Shown: piece after piece, positions 47,067 to 58,179 of the stretch
How the letters are laid out: every line of letters begins with the position of its first letter
Position numbering within the stretch: the stretch's first letter is position 1
Source: Stichopus chloronotus
Lineage: Eukaryota > Echinodermata > Holothuroidea > Aspidochirotida > Stichopodidae
Direction of reading: 5' to 3'
Length of the DNA stretch: 64,000 nt
Assembly (NCBI GenBank): GCA_021234535.1
Contig: CM037850.1
Span: 14,941,114 to 15,005,113, forward strand
The notes under the pieces: generated by a model
The model's input: only the letters and a program-made list of their open reading frames with translations
What the model was told of the DNA's origin: nothing
The model's database searches: none
Translations under genes and position numbers: made by a program

Positions 47067-47198
47067 AATGTCCTCCCAACCAACCCGGATCTGAATGCAA
47101 TGATCATTGCATCTGCTATAACGGCGGTGTATGTACCACAGATGGGGATTGCATTTGCCCCCCCCCCCCGGGTTTTACAGGGGCGTGATGCAATGAAA
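47067..47198 (+). pseudogene. Tie-like exon 3 (EGF module)
   Basis: The 132-bp exon has an acceptor (TTTTTAACAG) and a donor (AATGAAA then GTAAAT), phase 1 at both ends. It reads CPPNQPGSECNDHCICYNGG, VCTTDGDCICPPPPGF, then GA, a TGA stop (47186-47188), and CNE. A run of 12 C precedes the stop, but length and phase match expectation, so the stop is a substitution (probably CGA to TGA). Confidence 0.8.
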
Positions 47199-47379
47199 GT
47201 AAATGTATTTCTTGATGGGTCTTGCGATTTAAAAGCATATACATGGACAAAAACTCCACTGTACAGTATGAAAGTCATTTTCAGTATAGATGTGTAAAGA
47301 AATCAACCTGTAATGATACAAAGAATGAGTATCTGTGTAACTCAAAAAATAGTCGAGAAAAAATCAAGAAGAGAAATCA

Positions 47380-47530
47380 GATGCTAACCGAGGTTTCATA
47401 ACAGGGTGTGAATTTTTCACCTCCTAGGGAATGAGAATAGATGCAACTCAACAAATAACTCGTCGATTTAGGGAAGAAAAAATTAAGAAGCTATTAAAAG
47501 CTAACCGAGGTTTCATGACAGTGTGTAAAA
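47380..47530 (+). repeat. Diverged 117-bp tandem duplication inside the intron
   Basis: GCTAACCGAGGTTTCATAAC (from 47383) recurs as GCTAACCGAGGTTTCATGAC (from 47500), with flanking AGA(A)AAAAT(C/T)AAGAAG in both. No coding meaning seen. Confidence 0.7.
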
Positions 47531-47921
47531 AATTAGTTTTCAACTTGAAGTTTTCTACTGTTGGTCTACTTTTAGTTATTCCACAGTTATTCCACTTAAA
47601 CTTTATATTTTTGAAAACACTGTTTGTGCAAATGATAGATTATTCAGAGCAAAGCAGAAAGGAGCCATCGTATTACGAAACAAGTTTCCCGAAGAGAGAA
47701 ATTCAGCGTGATTTGCTCACGAATAATAGTTGTTCACCCAAACCTTCAAAAATTCTTCTGGAGCAATCTGATGCAAAATGAATTCAAAAGATGAAGTTAT
47801 TGCTGTTATTTCTTGGACAAACTCAGTTGTTTAGCAAACAATTAAAGTCATATGGCACGTTGGAGCATTTTCAACGCAATATTTCCCAATACTTTATGTG
47901 ATCTTGATTTGCATTAATTAG

Positions 47922-48095
47922 TTCGTGAACCATGTTGTTTCGGAGAAGAGTGTCAGTTTACTTGCGTAGACGAACTTCTGTCAGACTATGGGTTTCATTC
48001 CTCATGTAAAGGAGAACTGTCTTGTTTTCCTGATCCTTACGGCTGTTCTTGCTACCCTGGCTTTCATGGACTTGGATGACTTATTGATCCTGAAG
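47922..48095 (+). pseudogene. Tie-like exon 4 (Cys-rich module with PDPYGCSC)
   Basis: 174 bp, phase 1 at both ends. It reads EPCCFGEECQFTCVDELL, GELSCFPDPYGCSCYPGFHG, then LG, a TGA (48077-48079) and LIDPEG. The stop is where Cys is expected. This is the most diagnostic Tie-type exon in the locus. Confidence 0.82.
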
Positions 48096-48514
48096 GTACA
48101 ATAAATTGGAGACAAATCACAGTCTACTATATAAACTGTAAAATGTTTCACAATACTTTGAGAGATACGTCATTGTATATATTAGTTGTTTGCTTTAGTG
48201 TTTACACAGCGCTTCTTGCTTTAACAGTACATTACATACACACTTTAAATGGAACTTAAGGTTCATGTATATGCAGTGGTATATATAAAAGTAAAACAAA
48301 AGAAATATACAATTATTCGGGATTCCAAAGATCTTGATGGCAACAAAAATAGTATAGATATGTTTCAAGTCCCGACAGAATTACATCGATAAGTGCAAGC
48401 GATGTGGATGGTTTAAATCAAATTTAATTGATATGAAGAATGCAGTGAACTTATAATTGTTGATTCAGCTCAATTTGGTAGACGTACTTTACTTTCATGG
48501 TTTCATACTTGCAG

Positions 48515-48649
48515 AATACGACCCTGGAAAATTTGGTGCACACTGCCTCCAAACTTGTCACTGTTCCGATGGCTCTACATGCGACACCAACATGGGGACC
48601 TGTTCCTCAGTAGTTTGTGATGAGGGATGGACCGGGGAAAACTGCAATG
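48515..48649 (+). pseudogene. Tie-like exon 5 (EGF module), open
   Basis: 135 bp after a good acceptor (TTTCATACTTGCAG), ending before GTACTC. It reads EYDPGKFGAHCLQTCHCSDG, STCDTNMGTCSSVVCDEGW, TGENCN. Six-plus cysteines are in place and there is no stop; phase is kept with exon 4. Confidence 0.8.
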
Positions 48650-49234
48650 GTACTCTAAGTCGTATACAAATCTGGGCATTTGTTTATTGGGATTTATGGA
48701 AATAAATTCAGTGTTGATATACAAAAATGTATGCACAGTAATTACTTTTTAATGAAGTAATAAATCGTATTCGGCATAAGCAAATTTACTATTTTTTTTT
48801 ACACAAGTTATTGCAATGAGTTGGGCATCAATATTAGTTTTGTTAGAATACATAATACAGCACGCTTTGATTTTGGTGTATTCCTAATTGGTTATCGAAT
48901 AATAAGTACTGATATTGATAAATTTGCGAGGATTTTAAAGGTTACAACAACATGAAATTTGTAATGATTAAGTATTATTTGTCCGTTTTGATTGTTTTGA
49001 TAGTGTCAAGTTTTGGACCCTGTCTTGCATGGATCGTCGGCATTTGGTGAATACCAACGTGCAGTGTCCGATCACCAATTTCAAACAGAATTTAATCGAT
49101 GTACTCATTCTTCAGCCAATTGTTTGGGGTCACTTTTTGCAAAACAATAATTACATTTTACCATCCAACTCAAAGTGATGTTTTAAAGTAATTCTCCATC
49201 ACCGTTTCTCATGGCTCCTAAAAAGACGGCGAAT
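48650..49234. other. Non-coding (intron)
   Basis: No exon seen between exons 5 and 6 before the dispersed repeat. Confidence 0.4.
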
Positions 49235-49640
49235 AAAGGATAGAAATACCATTGAGCTAATTACACAGGTTACCTTACTTCGGTTTGGTGGGTATTAAAG
49301 TTTTAGCAAGTAATTAAATTTTACGTCCATCACAATAACAGCTTCACTGGTTTTATATGCGAAAAGTAAGTTACAGAATGTAGACATTCATGGGGTTTTC
49401 ATAATCTCTCAACTAAAGAGTTTTGCCTTGCAAGACCTTGCCAGAAACACGAAGAGTGCAAAAAAAATTGAAAGCAGTATTTGTCAGTTCTACATTCACA
49501 CATTTTCAGGCTCGTGCTGAAACCCAATTTTTAAAGATGATGATTTCACGCGTGAGGAACCTTTCTGTGGTGAAATCGTTATGTTGAACTGATAGAATGC
49601 AAAGAATCTCATATATTGTGTTAAGGTTTCTTGTTGATGG
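49235..49640 (+). repeat. About 400-bp dispersed repeat, copy 2, in an intron
   Basis: Matches the minus strand of 10690-11090 (see that entry). It lies between Tie-like exons 5 and 6. Confidence 0.88.
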
Positions 49641-49683
49641 CACATATTGTGTTTAATTTGCTTCATACTTTACAACCTCAGAG

Positions 49684-49803
49684 AGAATATTTGCTTCCAT
49701 GATCTTTGCTTGAACGGTGGCACCTGTGAAATGGACACTGACTTTGATGGGTACCATTGCATTTGTGCTGCTGGATTAATCTCGAGTAACTGTGAATTAA
49801 TTG
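49684..49803 (+). pseudogene. Tie-like exon 6 (EGF module), open
   Basis: 120 bp, reading ENICFHDLCLNGGTCEMDTD, FDGYHCICAAGLISSNCELI. This is a canonical EGF (C-x-NGGTC-x-CIC-x-C). It ends before GTTAGTG, a usable donor. The acceptor is ambiguous (AG at 49681 or 49683). Confidence 0.78.
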
Positions 49804-50163
49804 GTTAGTGAATCAAATTAACAACTCCTAACAAACGTTGATGCTACTGAAATAGATCTAAGAAAGATTCTGAAAAAATCGAAGTGTCTGAAATTATTGG
49901 AAATGTGCAACAAATGTGCCACGATGTAATAACGTAATAATTACGCTTAACATGTATATCTAAATGTATATCTAATTGCAACATTCGCTATTACTGTAAC
50001 ATTGTGATATATGTATGTATGATATATGTATTATATATACATATACTCTAATAATAACTCTTTAATTTCCTTCACATTTAATAATTTTAACGCACCTATA
50101 ACGAACTGATTTCAGGAGCAAGTTATGTTTTTTTCACTTTTGCAACTATTTCTTATGTTAAGA

Positions 50164-50278
50164 TTTGACTGTTTGTGACAGCAGTACTTGTCAAAACGGC
50201 GGCAACTGTTCGGTCAACGAAATGACACTTACATTTGCATCTGTGACGAGGAATAGGTTGGAGACCATTGTGAAACAG
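50164..50278 (+). pseudogene. Tie-like exon 7 (EGF module), frameshift and stop
   Basis: Reads DLTVCDSSTCQNGGNCSVNE, then after a one- or two-base length change DTYICICDEE, TAG, VGDHCET. Its length is 115 bp, not a multiple of three, against phase-1 boundaries. Donor GTAAGTCC is excellent. Confidence 0.75.
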
Positions 50279-50479
50279 GTAAGTCCTGTGAGTTCACTTA
50301 AGACCATGCTACTGGTTATTTTGTCATTGTGATCCATCAGATTCATGAATTATTCATATGTTATATTTGATTCACACACCAATTTCTTTGTTACCAGTAC
50401 TGATGCCAACCATTTAGAGAGTCCTACTGACAATCAGCGCCCTCCAGTATTGTTTTTCGTCCAGTAGCCTTTATATTAG

Positions 50480-50775
50480 GTTCCCTTTATTTTAGGTTCA
50501 TGGGTGCAGATGTTTGTGATTCGCCAACTAAGACATTTTTAAGCCAAGTTTATGGCAATACTCCATCCCCTTAGACTCATGCCACGTGTCTGTGAACTGA
50601 CTGATTTGAACTCCTGGGTTAAGCCCGGGGAAGGAGACCCCCCTTATACACCTCTCCCAGGATGACGGTTAAGAGTAGGGACGATGAATCCATTTTGCCC
50701 CCTCAGAAAAAAATCTGGATTCGCCCATATTTTTTTCCCTGAAACACTGACGAACAACAAAGATGACCCGAGGAT
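50480..50775 (+). repeat. About 300-bp dispersed repeat, copy 2
   Basis: Partner of 38577-38930, same orientation; ends near TTTTTCCCTGAAACACTGACG. Confidence 0.82.
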
Positions 50776-52440
50776 TACTCATATTCCAGCTTTAAGAACA
50801 ATTTACTGTAGACTAACGAAGAGCATAGTCCGTAGATCAATCAATGTCTTTACCGGTCTTCACAATTATTACAAGCAAACCTAATACTTACAAAAGTAAC
50901 TCTCATCCTCATGGTGCAACCGATGATTGCTAGATGAGACTAGCGATGATACCAGACAAACTTACGGTCTTGTAAACATTAAATCAAATTTAATTCAGAT
51001 GAATCTACTTAACCATAGCAGTTCCCAGAAATCCAGTCGTACCTTTTAATTAAATATTTTGTGCATCTCGAACAATTGAATTTTCATCATACTCTAGGTT
51101 AAGCAAATACACTCCTCTTAAAATTGCATTAAATTGGCAAAGTAAACAGCTCTGAATCAGCAGCTCTCACTCACTGCACTCTCACTCACTTTTAAATGTT
51201 GATTGTTCGACTTTGCTATATTTTTTCTACTAATTTATTGCTTTTTTGTGATATGTAAAACTTTTGATGTGAAAATATATTATTCATCAAAGTGTTAGGG
51301 CAATGTTCAATATGCAATTCTGTAATAAGGTACCTTTAATGTATCTTGGCGTTTCATGGTGTTCTTTCTTTGTTTCATGAAAAATTCTGGACCGAGCTAG
51401 CAACGACTAAATCTACAATGCACAAAAATAGCTACTGATGTGGTAGAAATTGGATAACTCTTAAATAAAGTTATGATGTCCAACATCACCGATGGTTTAA
51501 AGAACATTTCGTTGCTATGTAAAGTACACCTATTGTGCTGGTTATTAGGGAAGAACTGATTTTACTACAGATTAATAAGCTGTTGTAACAGAGTAGTTAG
51601 AAGCATATTTAACTCAAAACTGAATGGGTTCACAATAAAAGAAGAATAGTTACAGCTTTAATTTTAATGTAACAATCAAGAAGCCTGTATACTAGCTGAC
51701 TGTATACTATTTGAAGTAATAAACTGAAAAATACTTATGATATCAACCAGTGTTTATTTCAATAAATTTCCATTGAACCTTGTTTTGATTACAATTAACT
51801 TTATTTAACAGATACCTTACTTATATTCAACTACAGGTTTCCTTTTCATCACTATACATATTAATAACGCTTAGACTTATTATATGTGAAAGCACGTTCC
51901 AGTTATTTCTAAACCTCTGATATTCTGTTCATTTTCCATTGTAGATTTTGAGCACGACTTTTGGCTTGACTATACTCTATGATTTTAACAGTATGGCGTC
52001 CATTGCATTAACAACGGACTGGGTTGATATGACAGCAGGGTTATGCAGTACATGTAATAATGATCAGACAGACGAACTGATAATGCCTTTTGGTGATATC
52101 GTAAGAAAGCTTCATATTGCTGCAAATATTGCTTTCGTTATTTTTACTTTGTAGTATATTTGAGTCATTTACTTACCTGCTTAGGATGATGTGTAGAATG
52201 TTGGTTGCCTGGTTCTAATCGCATATAAAACCAAAAACACTGCCAATGTACAACAACGGAAGGTGAACTGACTTGTGCTTTATGTACCTGGATAGTACCT
52301 TACGTTGGCATTTCGAGTTAAATAATTTGATTTTAATGTAACATTCATAAACTTTGAAATAAAATTTAATGCCTGGAACTGAACTAATAAACTTATCTTG
52401 TATAAATAAAAAAAATAAATAAATAAATACTTTGGAAGAA
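50776..52440. other. Non-coding stretch
   Basis: I looked here for a transmembrane segment, FN3 or kinase motifs (such as HRD or DFG contexts) continuing the Tie-like locus and found none. An open frame at 51948-52154 follows an acceptor-like CCATTGTAG but is not recognisable. Confidence 0.45.
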
Positions 52441-52444
52441 GTTG

Positions 52445-52570
52445 GCTTGTAACTGATGGCTGCGTACCTGAATACAGCTGACGGCATCTAAACCATATAC
52501 CCAAATGGTGTAGAATTGGGAGTATACTGTGACATGCATACAGATGGCGGGGAATGGCTGGTAAGACTCG
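52445..52570 (+). pseudogene. Fibrinogen-domain (FReD) exon fragment, disrupted
   Basis: The plus strand reads CVPEY then, one base out of frame, ADGI, TAA, TIYPNGVELGVYCDMHTDGG, EWLV. This is the N-terminal part of a fibrinogen-related domain (GVYTIxPxG...VYCDMxTDGGGW). The stop replaces the expected Tyr. It is followed by stops, so only a fragment remains. It may belong to a separate gene family rather than the Tie-like locus. Confidence 0.78.
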
Positions 52571-52984
52571 TCAACTCGTATGGTTGAAACTGAACTTCCA
52601 AACGAATAACAGTTTGCACATGACATGGATCGACGGAGGAGCTTGAATGATTGCTTATTTGTTATTTGTTGGACTCAAAAATTGAAATTATTTAATGAAT
52701 TACTATAACAAACCGTTTAAAATTAAACCCTTAAAGTTAAACCCTTAGCTAGTCATTTTAACTGAAACAAGTGAAACGTATTAGTGCGGTTTGCGTCTAC
52801 GAGCATATGTGAGTCTGTCTACGTATGGTTTCCCAGCAAGCTTTGAAAACCAAATGAGAAGTTAAAACAAGCTAAAGGAGCACATAATGACGAAGTGTCA
52901 AAAATGTGTTAGTTTTAGTTTATGGTAAACTGAATGAACTTTGCCTAATGTTTCTTTTTTAAAAAGGAAAATTTTGTTCCAAAA

Positions 52985-54250
52985 AAAAATTTCCAGCATA
53001 TCTTGAAAACTATTAAACAATTACCTTAAAACTGTGAAGGAACTTTCCTGATACCACAATGCTCGAGATATACCAATTTTGTTGTAAATATGGTGAATTT
53101 TGCTGATTTTTATTGCTAGGAAAAAAGTCACTTTTGTTCCAAAATTTGGATTTCCAGCGTATCTTGACAACAATTAAAGCAATCACCCTTAAAATTTGTA
53201 AAACAATGTGAACACAGTGTTGAAAACTCATTACTTTTATGATTCTAGTAAAGTTGGCTGATTTTCGTAAAAAAAAAGAAAACCAGTCTCGATCAAGATT
53301 TAGATTTCTGGCATATCTGGTCGTTTCGATTTGCTTTTTTCTTGTTCTTCTTTTTGTAAGCTGCTTTGAGCCTTAATATGGAAGGCGTTACATAAATATT
53401 TTCCATGTATGTATCTTACGAAAGTTAAAGCAATCACCCTAAAAATTAAAAAAAAAAGGCAATTTATTTCAAAAATTAGGTTTTCCAGCATATCCTGAGG
53501 ATTTTTTGGAGCAATCGCTCTTCAGCGATGTAAGGACTTACCTGAAAAGACAATGTTGAAAATTAGTTCTGTAGTAAATTTGGTGTAATTTACACAATGT
53601 TGAAATAATATCACTTTTGTGGTAAATTTAACGAAATTTACTAGTTTTGAGAAAAGCAAAGCCAATTTGCTCCGAAATTTTTACTTCCAACATATCTCAA
53701 GAACTACTGGAGCACTTGCTTTAAAACTCTGTAAGGACTAATACCTGAGAACACAATGCCCAAGATAATCTCTTAAATGATACAAATTTAAAGAAATTTG
53801 TTGACTTCCAGACAAAAAACTAATTTTGACCCGATCTAACTTTGAATTTCCAACATATGTTGAGAACTATATGGGCAATTGCCTTCAAAAGTTTCAAGAC
53901 GTAGGCTTCAGTACCTGCGAACAGAATACTCAATGTAATGTCTCTCTTATAGTAAATTTAGTGAAAATTGCTGAATTTTTTAGAAAAATAAGTTTTGCTC
54001 CAACTAGAAAAATTGGATCTCCAGCAAATGGTGAAAATCATTTTAGCAAATAACTGGGCACTTTGCAGAGAAATATCTTTAAAAACATGTGTAAGAAACA
54101 TCACTTTTATTTTTAAATTAGTGATAGTTGTTGATTTTTTAGAAGAAATAGTCACTGTTGCTCAAAAGAGTGATTTTCAGAATATCTTGATAATTGCTTT
54201 AGCAAATAACTTTGCAAGAATCCCCACTTATAAACATAATTCCACCTAAG
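52985..54250 (+). repeat. Tandem array, about 165-bp period, diverged
   Basis: The marker (T)TTCCAGCATATCTTGA recurs, in variants, near 52990, 53152, 53306, 53482, 53685, 53848, 54019 and 54177 (intervals 154-203). Each is preceded by a TTTTGTTCCAAAAT-type block and followed by TAAAGCAATCACCCTTAAAA and ...GTAAATTTGGTGAATTTTGCTGATTTT. Eight or so copies; identity is low. Confidence 0.85.
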
Positions 54251-54254
54251 AGCG

Positions 54255-55980
54255 CTCCATAAAGCATATGCAACACGATTTATTTGAGGTTTTCGTAGAT
54301 ATCGCTTACATGGTAGTCCTCAAAGAAATCCTTTCTTTCACCTAACTACCCGGTTTAAAAGTGTTTTTCATGAAATGGGTTGGGGAAGGGGGGGGGGAGA
54401 AACAACAAGTAACAATCAACGGATGTATCCCTCGTAATTTAAAGGAATAGTCTGGACTGACAAAGTAATTTAGTCGATCAATTACATTGTTTTGTACATT
54501 AATTAAAAGAAAATTGGAATATCCCAGGGTGAATATAGGCTATGATGACCTTAGGTGATGAATAATGACTTCTGCGGGTAACATTGGGCCAATATTAGTA
54601 TACATCAGCAGTTGATGTTAATTAACCATACAGGTAAGGTGACGCAGTCTTCTTAGATCGGTGGAATATTATTAGAATTCCCTCTCAATTGATGAGGGTA
54701 CATACATCCCATACAGTTACTTTCTAGATTAGACATATCCTGCAACAGTACTTTCTTCGTCCATACTGTTCGGTGGCAACAGATACTTCCAATTCCTTCC
54801 TGAACGTAGTAACACTCAGCTATTTTGTACAGAGAAGCAAGTAGAAAGATCTCGATCGCGAAGTTGGTTTCCAGAGTATAATAGCTCATTTGAAGCTGCA
54901 CTATGCAGGAAGTCCAGTGCCATGGGATGCCGAGGTGGTGACTTAAACGTATTTTGGCATTATCATAACAGCAAGATAGATGACGACAAAATAATGACTA
55001 TCAATGTTTTTGTTGTTTCATTCACTGGAGATTTCACTCTGAAATTGACCATACGTTATCATCAGAACAAGTGCCACCTGTCACATATCATCAAAACGTA
55101 ACTACCAGCTGACATCACCTAACTGTGATGGACTAATAGGACTCTTAGCAAGTGTGAAGATAATATGGTCGACAAGTTACTTCGCCTGGAAAACTTGGAC
55201 ATTTGGCATGTGTAAATGTTGGAATATGAACACCTAAATTAGTCACACAGAGTCCTCTCATTAGCATTTACAAGCCTAGGACCTACATGAGTAATTCATC
55301 AAAAGTGTGGGGTGGCGTTTGTTACAATGTCCCCCTTCATTTCAAAAAGTAAACCACAAAATTTCTCTCTTACTAAATGTAGGAGATATTTGACATTGCC
55401 TCATGTACCCATCAAAATGTGATTGACGCCCAAGCTCTTTATACTCTTAGTCACAAAATGCAGGGAATCGAAAGCAAAAGGATTCCGTACATGTGGATAT
55501 GATATGCTCACACTCTGTTGCAACATTTTTTCTTTATTATTAGCTCGGTTTCAGTAAAATACGAACAGAAAAGGATTAACTGAGCATCAGGAACAAAAGT
55601 CGCTCCGAATGCAATGTCATTATGTATGAAATTGGCAAAAGAATGATGGTAACAGGTGATTGACCCCCGAAATTTAAAGCTGATTTGTAAAAATTGTGAT
55701 ACAATCTTAACTAACATTGTAAAACGCAGTAGGAGAAATGCACTCCCCCCGCAATTATTTTTAATGTGACATGGCGACATGGTAAAGTGTTAAAATGGTA
55801 TTATACATCCTTATACTTATTGGCGAAGAGAGGATTATTCAAAGGGGGAGGGGGGCAAACATGAATGTTGGACTAGTCGAAGGAACATAACAAGCCGAAA
55901 AAGAATAAGAGTCCGGGGATGTAATGTTTCGCAAGAGTTCATTTAAGAGGATTTTAAAGGGGGAAAAGATACTCAAACTT
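54255..55980. other. Non-coding stretch
   Basis: Open frames on both strands around 54653-55090 show no recognised domain. Nothing supported. Confidence 0.4.
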
Positions 55981-55984
55981 GCAC

Positions 55985-56215
55985 ACTACTAAGCAGAGTC
56001 CCACCATCTATTTAGTTTGCATATGTACCGTATTAAGTACAAAAACCCTATTGATTTTGGTGGGGGTCAATAGGGATCAAGTTGTGAAAATCTTGTAAAA
56101 CCAATATCTCATGGAAGGAAACTTGGACAGATCTCATATTTAGTATGTAGGTGTTCCCAATTAGGTACAGAGACTATTGATTTTGCACAGCTATCGGCTA
56201 CCGCGTGGACAGCTA
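55985..56215 (-). repeat. Isolated unit of the AGGTCA-rich repeat family, decayed
   Basis: CCCTATTGATTTTGGTGGGGG, TCAATAGGGATCAAG, AATATCTCATGGAAGGAAAC and ...CTCATATTTAGTATGTAGGT follow the order of the reverse complement of the units at 11556-11990. Confidence 0.6.
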
Positions 56216-56259
56216 TGAGTTTATCACAGTGTAGACACATATGGCAATCCTAATGTGCA

Positions 56260-56520
56260 ATTCTATAGAAAATTCAGGTTTATTAACCGATAATTCTGGA
56301 TTACCGAACTTTAAACCTGGGTTGTATCTTGATGAACCTGGTATTTCGGTCAAAAAAAAAAAAATGATGCATTTCATCATTCATCGGTCGATAAACGCGG
56401 ATCATCAAAGCTGTTTTGACAAACCTATCTTATTGACCGAAAACCAGTTTTTCAACCGATAACCCAGGTTTGTTGACCAGTACTCCGGGATTACGGATAG
56501 TCCAGTCAAAATAAGGCTTG
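56260..56520. repeat. Cluster of short TTATTGACCGATAA(C/T)CCAGG-like motifs
   Basis: Variants such as TTATTAACCGATAATTCTGG, TTATTGACCGAAAACCAG and CAACCGATAACCCAGG recur at 20-25 bp spacing on either side of an A13 run (56352-56364). Low-complexity origin unknown. Confidence 0.5.
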
Positions 56521-56529
56521 ACCTTAAAC

Positions 56530-58175
56530 AAATTGCTACAGAAAATATTTGAATGGAAATCGATGGAATAAATTATTCTCAATAACATACTAAAAATCGA
56601 CATGAATCTACATTAGGGAAGCTCCAAAATATTCAGCTTAAAAAATCACTTTCGGGACTGATTTGAACGTGTTCATAATTAGCTACCGCATCAACTGGAG
56701 GTGTATTACAACTTGGTTCAAGTTCGTTGTTATGACTACTCTCACCGCTAGCGGGTCACGGACGAACTGTCTGATTTAGATGACATTGTTGATATCACTA
56801 CTAACACTGTCGCTTCGCAGACGATAGTCTATTTTTCTGGCTCTATTACTGAGGTGAGTAATCATGATTTCCTTTTCAACTTTTTTAAAATAACGAGTGA
56901 AACTCGGGAAAACAACTTTGCTAAACTAGCCTAGCTAAGCATATTTAGTTAGGCCTTAAAATAGGCTCACGTTAATCATTAGGCTCGCTCGGGCCTAGCC
57001 TACTAGCACTAGCCTAGTCGGACCCAGGCTGGAAAGTTTTCATTTTGCGCGGGCAAGTGGCTGGAGCTTTTTTAGCTCATGGGCGGCAGAAGCTCAGTAA
57101 AATTAGCGTAATCCTTCAAGTTACGACCAGAGAAAGTATTGCAACGTATGGAAAATCGGGAAATTTTCTCGATATAGACTCCAATTTGCCTATGAAATAG
57201 TGTGTTACGATAGGTCGCGCATGCACAGTAGGCTATTATTATGCGTTCTTCTACGTGCAAGGCCAGATCAAGCGATCAGGGGTATCAGCGCTCCTCCACC
57301 TCAGAGACCGCTTATGAATATGTAAATTTCAATAGGCAATTGCTTTGTATTGTATTGTTTACCTCCAGCTCTGGGCCCTGGAGCTCCACCTCTGAATCTT
57401 ACAAACTCCGCCTAACAGCTCCAGCTGGGGACCCTATTCTCCTCCTACCATGATACTATTAGTCAAAATAAGTGATTGACATTGATGAAAGGTGCATATT
57501 TAGGATGCCGCGAAAACAGAAATGAGGCCGTACCGACAAAGGCGACCCGGTCTAGTAAAGGTTGGTCTGTATTTTGGATCTAGCGTAGGAATAGGTATTT
57601 TCTGTCATCACGTAGCAAGTCTTTGGCAACCTAGAGCTAGCCCCTAGACCTGTTTCCCGTTGACAGCGAAGAAAATGGCACCAGATACTGTGCAAAAGAA
57701 GAGAAAATGGTTAGGCTAGCCTAAATTAGCCCACAGGTCGTCCTAGCGCTACGTTTTATTATGTATACTGTAGTGTATGAGTATGTGTTTGTATAGGCCT
57801 AACGTTACTTAAACTGAAAGGCCGTAACTCATTTTAAAGCTATTAATAATCCATACTTTTACTCTTCGGAAAGCAAAGCTCTCAACTGGTTCTGAGGTAC
57901 AGTACTCTTTGATTGGCAGCAAATTCGAAAGATGCAGAGTAGCTCATATTACACAGCATACACAGGGATCCATTGTTTTGATCTCACATGTGGAGGAATT
58001 TAAGACAGGCTGAGCAGTTGAGGGAGAGACTAATCGTTGGTGGTTGGGAGAATTGAAACTGTTTGGGGTGATGAGCTTTTGCCTTTGGAAGACTGTTGAT
58101 TGTGAATTAGCCTTCTCTAATTCGTCCTAACAACTAGCTTAGGTTATCACCATGACTGCTAAAGAACGACAAGAA
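56530..58175. other. Non-coding stretch
   Basis: A possible exon end (...ITTNTVASQTIVYFSGSITE followed by GTGAGTAAT at about 56853) is too short to support. Nothing else recognised. Confidence 0.35.
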
Positions 58176-58179
58176 GCCT

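Larger units (their letters stand above)
45673..50278 (+). pseudogene. Tie-like receptor ectodomain locus, seven exons recognisable, probable duplicated pseudogene
   Basis: Exons follow the order of invertebrate Tie-like receptors: an N-terminal region, an Ig-like domain, then EGF modules. The module PDPYGCSCYPGFHG (exon 4) matches the SCxPDPYGCSCxxGxxGL block specific to Tie receptors. The exon 1 to 2 link and exons 3-6 use phase-1 junctions, but predicted stops or frame changes affect exons 1, 2, 3, 4 and 7, and exon 2 lacks a usable GT donor in phase. No transmembrane or kinase exon was found to 52400. Introns are retained, so it is not a processed copy. Sequencing error could explain some lesions. 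Confidence 0.78.

Noticed and set aside
50279..52440. Search for transmembrane/kinase exons of the Tie-like gene
   Set aside because: No HRD, DFG, APE or glycine-loop context found in any frame that I could recognise.
54653..55090. Possible FReD continuation
   Set aside because: Some residues seemed suggestive at first, but no FReD signature could be aligned in any frame.
56700..56855. Exon-like end with a GTGAGT donor
   Set aside because: Short, weak acceptor, unrecognised peptide.
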